DNA of 64,000 nt from Oxalobacteraceae bacterium (lineage in GTDB: Bacteria; Pseudomonadota; Gammaproteobacteria; Burkholderiales; Burkholderiaceae_D), in NCBI GenBank assembly GCA_021298555.1, contig JAJTGE010000019.1, positions 38,367 to 102,366 on the forward strand, read 5' to 3'. Every line of letters starts with the position of its first letter. The stretch's first letter is position 1. Of this stretch, positions 60,937 through 64,000 are shown piece by piece. Below the pieces are notes generated by a model. It was not told the DNA's origin and ran no database searches. It was given only the letters and a program-made list of their open reading frames with translations. Position numbers and translations under genes: made by a program.

Positions 60937-61321
60937 ATGAGTATAGGAATTTATGAAGCTAATTTTGATGGCGAGGGATTGCGCATCGGGATAGTTCAGG
61001 CGCGGTGCCCTAGAGATACCGCTGGCATTGCAAAAGATGGCTGAGTCCGGGCAGTTCGATGCGCTAATTGCCTTAGGTGCCGTCATTCGCGGTGAAACCT
61101 ATCACTTTGAATTAGTTGCGAACGAATCAGCTCGAGGTATTTCTTCGGTCGCTAAAGAATTCGGTATCCCGGTGGCCAATGCGGTATTAACAACCGAGGA
61201 TGATGAACAAGCTGAGGCGCGGATGTCGGTCAAAGGTACGGATGCGGCCCGCGTTGCTATTGAAATGGCGAATCTGGTGATTGCCTTGGATGAATTGGCT
61301 GATGAAGCCGGAGATGATTAA
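60937..61321 (+). pseudogene. ribH: 6,7-dimethyl-8-ribityllumazine synthase, internal deletion/frameshift
   Basis: RibH condenses the ribDG and ribB products to lumazine and forms a large shell. From the ATG at 60937 (AGGAGG upstream) come [19 protein letters not shown], then the frame goes wrong and stops at 61044 after 35 codons. The right frame resumes as [15 protein letters not shown] at about 60999 and continues through [19 protein letters not shown] to the end at 61321. The block normally between (about 25-35 residues, holding the FN..-type substrate-site segment) is missing. As the neighbouring riboflavin genes are intact, loss of this one is unexpected. The ATG-started 97-residue frame at 61028 alone would not be functional. 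Confidence 0.85.
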
Positions 61322-61328
61322 ATAAACA

Positions 61329-61793
61329 ATGAGTCTCAAAACTAATCTTGCTAATCCCAATAAAAATCGCACGCCGCGCCATCGTGCGCGCGAGTTTGCG
61401 CTGCAGGGACTTTACCAGTGGCTGATTAATCGCGAAGATGCCGGAGCGATTGATGCACATATACGCAATGCTCATGGCTTTGAAAAAGCTGATGCAGAGC
61501 ATTTCGACACGCTGTTACACGGCACCATACGTGATGTTGATCTTTTGCGTGATGACATCAGCCCATTGATAGATCGCTCTTTAGATCAGCTATCACCAGT
61601 CGAGCATGCTGCTCTGTTAATTGGTGCATTTGAGCTTAAGCATCACATCGAAATTCCATACCGAGTCGTGATTAACGAAGCCGTAGAACTCACCAAATCT
61701 TTTGGTGGTATCGATGGACACAAGTATGTCAACGGTGTGTTGGATAAGCTCGCTGGCACGTTGCGCGCTACCGAGATTGCTGCCGGTCGTTGA
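61329..61793 (+). CDS. nusB: Transcription antitermination factor NusB
   Basis: The 154-residue product is all-helical: [33 protein letters not shown] and [19 protein letters not shown] are the NusB blocks that bind RNA boxA with NusE. It follows ribH by 7 bp, the normal order in this group. Complete. Confidence 0.95.
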   Translation: MSLKTNLANPNKNRTPRHRAREFALQGLYQWLINREDAGAIDAHIRNAHGFEKADAEHFDTLLHGTIRDVDLLRDDISPLIDRSLDQLSPVEHAALLIGAFELKHHIEIPYRVVINEAVELTKSFGGIDGHKYVNGVLDKLAGTLRATEIAAGR

Positions 61794-61820
61794 CCACAGT
61801 ATCCGTCGAATTTTTTCTAA

Positions 61821-62999
61821 ATGACTTTTCCTCTCGCACACCGCTTATTAGCGATTGCACCGTTTCGAGTGATGGAAGTCATCAAGCGTGCTCATGAATT
61901 AGAGCAGGCTGGTCGATCCGTCATACATATGGGTATAGGTGAGCCTGATTTCCCTACGGCTGAACCTGTACTCAAAGCAGCAGCGCATGCACTGCAAGAA
62001 GGCGCCACGCGCTACACACCAGCAATGGGGCTGCCCCAGCTGCGTGAAGCTATATCCAAGCACTATCACGACATATTTAAGATAGACGTTCCAGCATCAC
62101 GGATCGTCGTTACGGCAGGTGCTTCTGGCGCTCTGTTGCTGGCCTGCGCTGCTCTCATAGAGCGCGACAGGGACGTACTGATGCCTGATCCCAGTTATCC
62201 CTGCAATCGCCATTTCGTTGCCGCGTTCGAAGGACGTGCAAAGTTAATTCCCACTGGCCCGGCTGAACGCTTTCAGCTCACAGCAGAACAGGTTACAACA
62301 CATTGGACCAATCAAACGTCGGGTGTGTTGTTGGCTTCGCCATCTAATCCAACCGGCACATCCATTGCGCCAGCTGAATTGGCTCGCATAGTTGAGGTCG
62401 TTCGCCAGCACGGTGGGTTTACTCTGGTAGACGAAATCTATCAAGGGCTCAGTTACGATGCGGCGCCTGAATCTGCACTGGCTTTGGGTGACGATATAGT
62501 CGTGATCAATAGTTTTTCCAAGTACTTCAATATGACAGGATGGCGGCTGGGTTGGTTAGTAGTGCCGCCTCACATGTTGGGAGCGATAGAGAAGCTTGCG
62601 CAAAACATGTTTATCTGTGCATCCAGCGTAGCTCAGCATGCAGCGTTAGCGTGTTTTACCCCTGAGGCGAGCGTAATCTTTGAATCACGCAAGGCTGAAT
62701 TTCAGCGTCGCCGAGATTTCATTGTGCCCGCATTGAAAAAACTTCATTTCGATATTCCGATCGTGCCCGACGGCGCATTTTATGTATATGCCGATTGCAG
62801 TCACTGGAGTGATGACGCGCAAGAATTAACCAGCGACATACTAGAGAGCACGGGCGTTGTATTAGTACCTGGTGCAGATTTTGGTTCGCATGGAGCGCGC
62901 CGCTACATACGCGTTTCATATGCTACGTCCATGGATAATTTGATCGAGGCGGTAAGTAGGCTGAGCGAGTTTTTTCGGTTACGTAAAGCGCTGCGCTAG
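61821..62999 (+). CDS. Pyridoxal phosphate-dependent aminotransferase (class I/II)
   Basis: The 392-residue product is a fold-type I aminotransferase. Landmarks are MGIGEPDFPTAEPV, YTPAMGLPQLREAI, the cofactor-phosphate region VTAGASGALLLA, the Asn-Pro SPSNPTG segment, VDEIYQGLSY, and the Schiff-base Lys in NSFSKYFNMTGWRLGW. The C-terminal Arg (RRYIRVSYA) binds the substrate carboxylate. It resembles aspartate/alanine-type transaminases, but the amino donor is not certain. It lies just after nusB. Confidence 0.9.
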   Translation: MTFPLAHRLLAIAPFRVMEVIKRAHELEQAGRSVIHMGIGEPDFPTAEPVLKAAAHALQEGATRYTPAMGLPQLREAISKHYHDIFKIDVPASRIVVTAGASGALLLACAALIERDRDVLMPDPSYPCNRHFVAAFEGRAKLIPTGPAERFQLTAEQVTTHWTNQTSGVLLASPSNPTGTSIAPAELARIVEVVRQHGGFTLVDEIYQGLSYDAAPESALALGDDIVVINSFSKYFNMTGWRLGWLVVPPHMLGAIEKLAQNMFICASSVAQHAALACFTPEASVIFESRKAEFQRRRDFIVPALKKLHFDIPIVPDGAFYVYADCSHWSDDAQELTSDILESTGVVLVPGADFGSHGARRYIRVSYATSMDNLIEAVSRLSEFFRLRKALR

Positions 63000-63027
63000 T
63001 AGCCGATCAGACGATCAATTAAGGCGC

Positions 63028-63058
63028 AAAAAAAGGAGCTCGTGGCTCCTTTTTGTAT
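63028..63058. terminator. Bidirectional terminator between convergent genes
   Basis: The inverted repeat AAAAAGGAGC / GCTCCTTTTT with a short loop lies between the aminotransferase and the convergent lytic transglycosylase gene, with A- and T-runs on both sides. Confidence 0.85.
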
Positions 63059-63072
63059 TTGGTGGGTTTTGA

Positions 63073-63948
63073 TCAGGCCGGTTCGTCTTGGTGCAGGCGA
63101 GTGGGCACATTGTCTTCCTGAGCTTTGGCTTCACGCAGTCCGTCAGTATCTTGAGCAGGTGTTGTTGGTGTGAAGGTAGGTACGCGCTTACCACTGGCAA
63201 CTGCCTGCAGACGCCCATATTCAGCCATTACCTTGGCGGCATAACCACCATCTGAATCCAGATTGCCTGCGCCCACATAGAGCTTCAAACCGGCTTCCAC
63301 TGAACCAGAGCGACGTATCAAATCTTTGAGAATCTGAGCGCCGACCTGAATGTTGGCTACAGGATTGAGAACGGATTTAGTGCCACCATGATCATAAAAT
63401 TTTGATTGATGAACCTTGGCCATGACTTGCATCAGTCCTTGAGCGCCGACGGAACTTTCTGCGAAAGGATTGAATCGTGATTCAATCGCCATGACAGAAA
63501 GCACTAGCAGTGGATCAAGTTTGACTTCTTGCGCCGATGCGTAAGCAGCCTCAACCAGCATTTTGCTCGCTGATTGCGCAATGCGGTAGCGCTTAGCAAG
63601 CCAACTGGTAACGAGGGCTTGTTCTTTTTCTGATGCCGTAGCAGATTGCGAGGTGCCAGTAGATAAGGTGGCATTCACCGGATCTCTCTGAAAATTTGAA
63701 CTATCTGTGAAGGTAAATTCACGGACATCGTTTTCAAAGGTGTACTCATTCCAAAACGGAGAAAGTACTTTGATCCTATCTGTTAATTCCGGTCTGAAAA
63801 ACATCAGGGTCATGGCGGCCATCGATGCTAGACCCAATATCGTCAAAGCGTTGTGGGCTTTGGCGGCTAGGGTGCTGCTGATGCTGCCTAGTTGCTGAAA
63901 ACGTTTTTCTACACCGACCAATGCTGCGAGTTTGTGTCGACTATTCAT
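63073..63948 (-). CDS. Membrane-anchored lytic transglycosylase (SLT domain)
   Basis: The 291-residue product has an N-terminal TM anchor (ALTILGLASMAAMTLMFF) and a C-terminal Slt domain. The catalytic Glu lies in LSVMAIESRFNPFAESSVGAQGLMQVM (residues about 165-190), followed by NPVANIQVGAQILKDL and YVGAG. It would cleave peptidoglycan glycan strands in the periplasm. The C-terminal tail is Pro/Gln-rich. An AGGAGG precedes the ATG. It is divergent from whatever lies right of the window. Confidence 0.9.
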   Translation of the reverse strand: MNSRHKLAALVGVEKRFQQLGSISSTLAAKAHNALTILGLASMAAMTLMFFRPELTDRIKVLSPFWNEYTFENDVREFTFTDSSNFQRDPVNATLSTGTSQSATASEKEQALVTSWLAKRYRIAQSASKMLVEAAYASAQEVKLDPLLVLSVMAIESRFNPFAESSVGAQGLMQVMAKVHQSKFYDHGGTKSVLNPVANIQVGAQILKDLIRRSGSVEAGLKLYVGAGNLDSDGGYAAKVMAEYGRLQAVASGKRVPTFTPTTPAQDTDGLREAKAQEDNVPTRLHQDEPA

Positions 63949-64000
63949 GTTACCTCCTGAATCATCGCGGCCCTCAAAGCGCCTGGCAAAACCTGCCTGG

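Overview
The window looks like chromosomal DNA of a betaproteobacterium of the order Burkholderiales, most like Oxalobacteraceae. The grounds are protein similarity recalled from family knowledge and gene order: ybgC-tolQRAB-pal-cpoB next to tRNA-Lys, and glyA-nrdR-(minor pilins)-ribD-ribE-ribBA-ribH-nusB. Base composition is close to half G+C. No rRNA, insertion sequence, prophage or CRISPR array was seen. Genes for bacteriochlorophyll synthesis (bchH, bciA) and AerR/PpaA-type cobalamin-binding regulators suggest an aerobic anoxygenic phototroph or a close relative of one. The main photosynthesis cluster (puf, puh, crt, other bch) is not in this window.

Layout. 1-7.4 kb: the tail of a TRAP substrate-binding protein, small secreted or unknown proteins, a methyltransferase, a phasin, a class II aldolase, a glutaredoxin-fold protein without its active-site cysteine, and a metallophosphoesterase. 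7.4-12.4 kb: an export module (RND protein, LolA-like protein, outer-membrane protein) and an HD-domain protein. 12.7-15.5 kb: an MFS transporter, an SDR dehydrogenase and a winged-helix regulator. 15.6-22.8 kb: a large TerB-repeat membrane protein, a secreted outer-membrane protein, an OmpR/EnvZ-type two-component pair, an AdoMet decarboxylase and an AT-hook protein. 23-26.9 kb: an arsenic island (acr3, arsR, divergent GAPDH and arsJ). 27.4-37.0 kb: the phototrophy segment, with bchH between two B12-binding regulators, two further genes, then bciA. 37-41.4 kb: a LysR regulator divergent from an SbtA-type bicarbonate transporter, and an MFS gene followed by a broken amidotransferase-like gene. 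41.5-46.3 kb: a TusA-like / DsrE / TusA-MetE fusion cluster, a bactofilin and envelope proteins. 47-53 kb: the Tol-Pal operon. 53.4-64 kb: glyA, nrdR, four pilin-like genes, the riboflavin operon with nusB, an aminotransferase and a lytic transglycosylase.

A pattern cuts across regions. Four otherwise well conserved genes (bchH, a BPL-N amidotransferase-like gene, cpoB, ribH) each lack an internal block of roughly 25-40 codons, with a frame change at the junction; the intact reading frame resumes immediately afterwards. A fifth gene (the RND transporter) lacks its start codon and first membrane helix. Loss of ribH inside an intact riboflavin operon is hard to reconcile with a healthy cell, so these are either assembly errors (collapsed gaps of about 100 bp) or real, clustered small deletions. 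Raw reads would settle it.

The most interesting biology is the pair of AerR/PpaA-like proteins bracketing bchH with a palindromic operator candidate over the bchH promoter, the small sulfur-relay/MetE cluster, the TerB-repeat membrane protein, and a strong terminator hairpin placed inside the signal-peptide codons of an outer-membrane protein gene.
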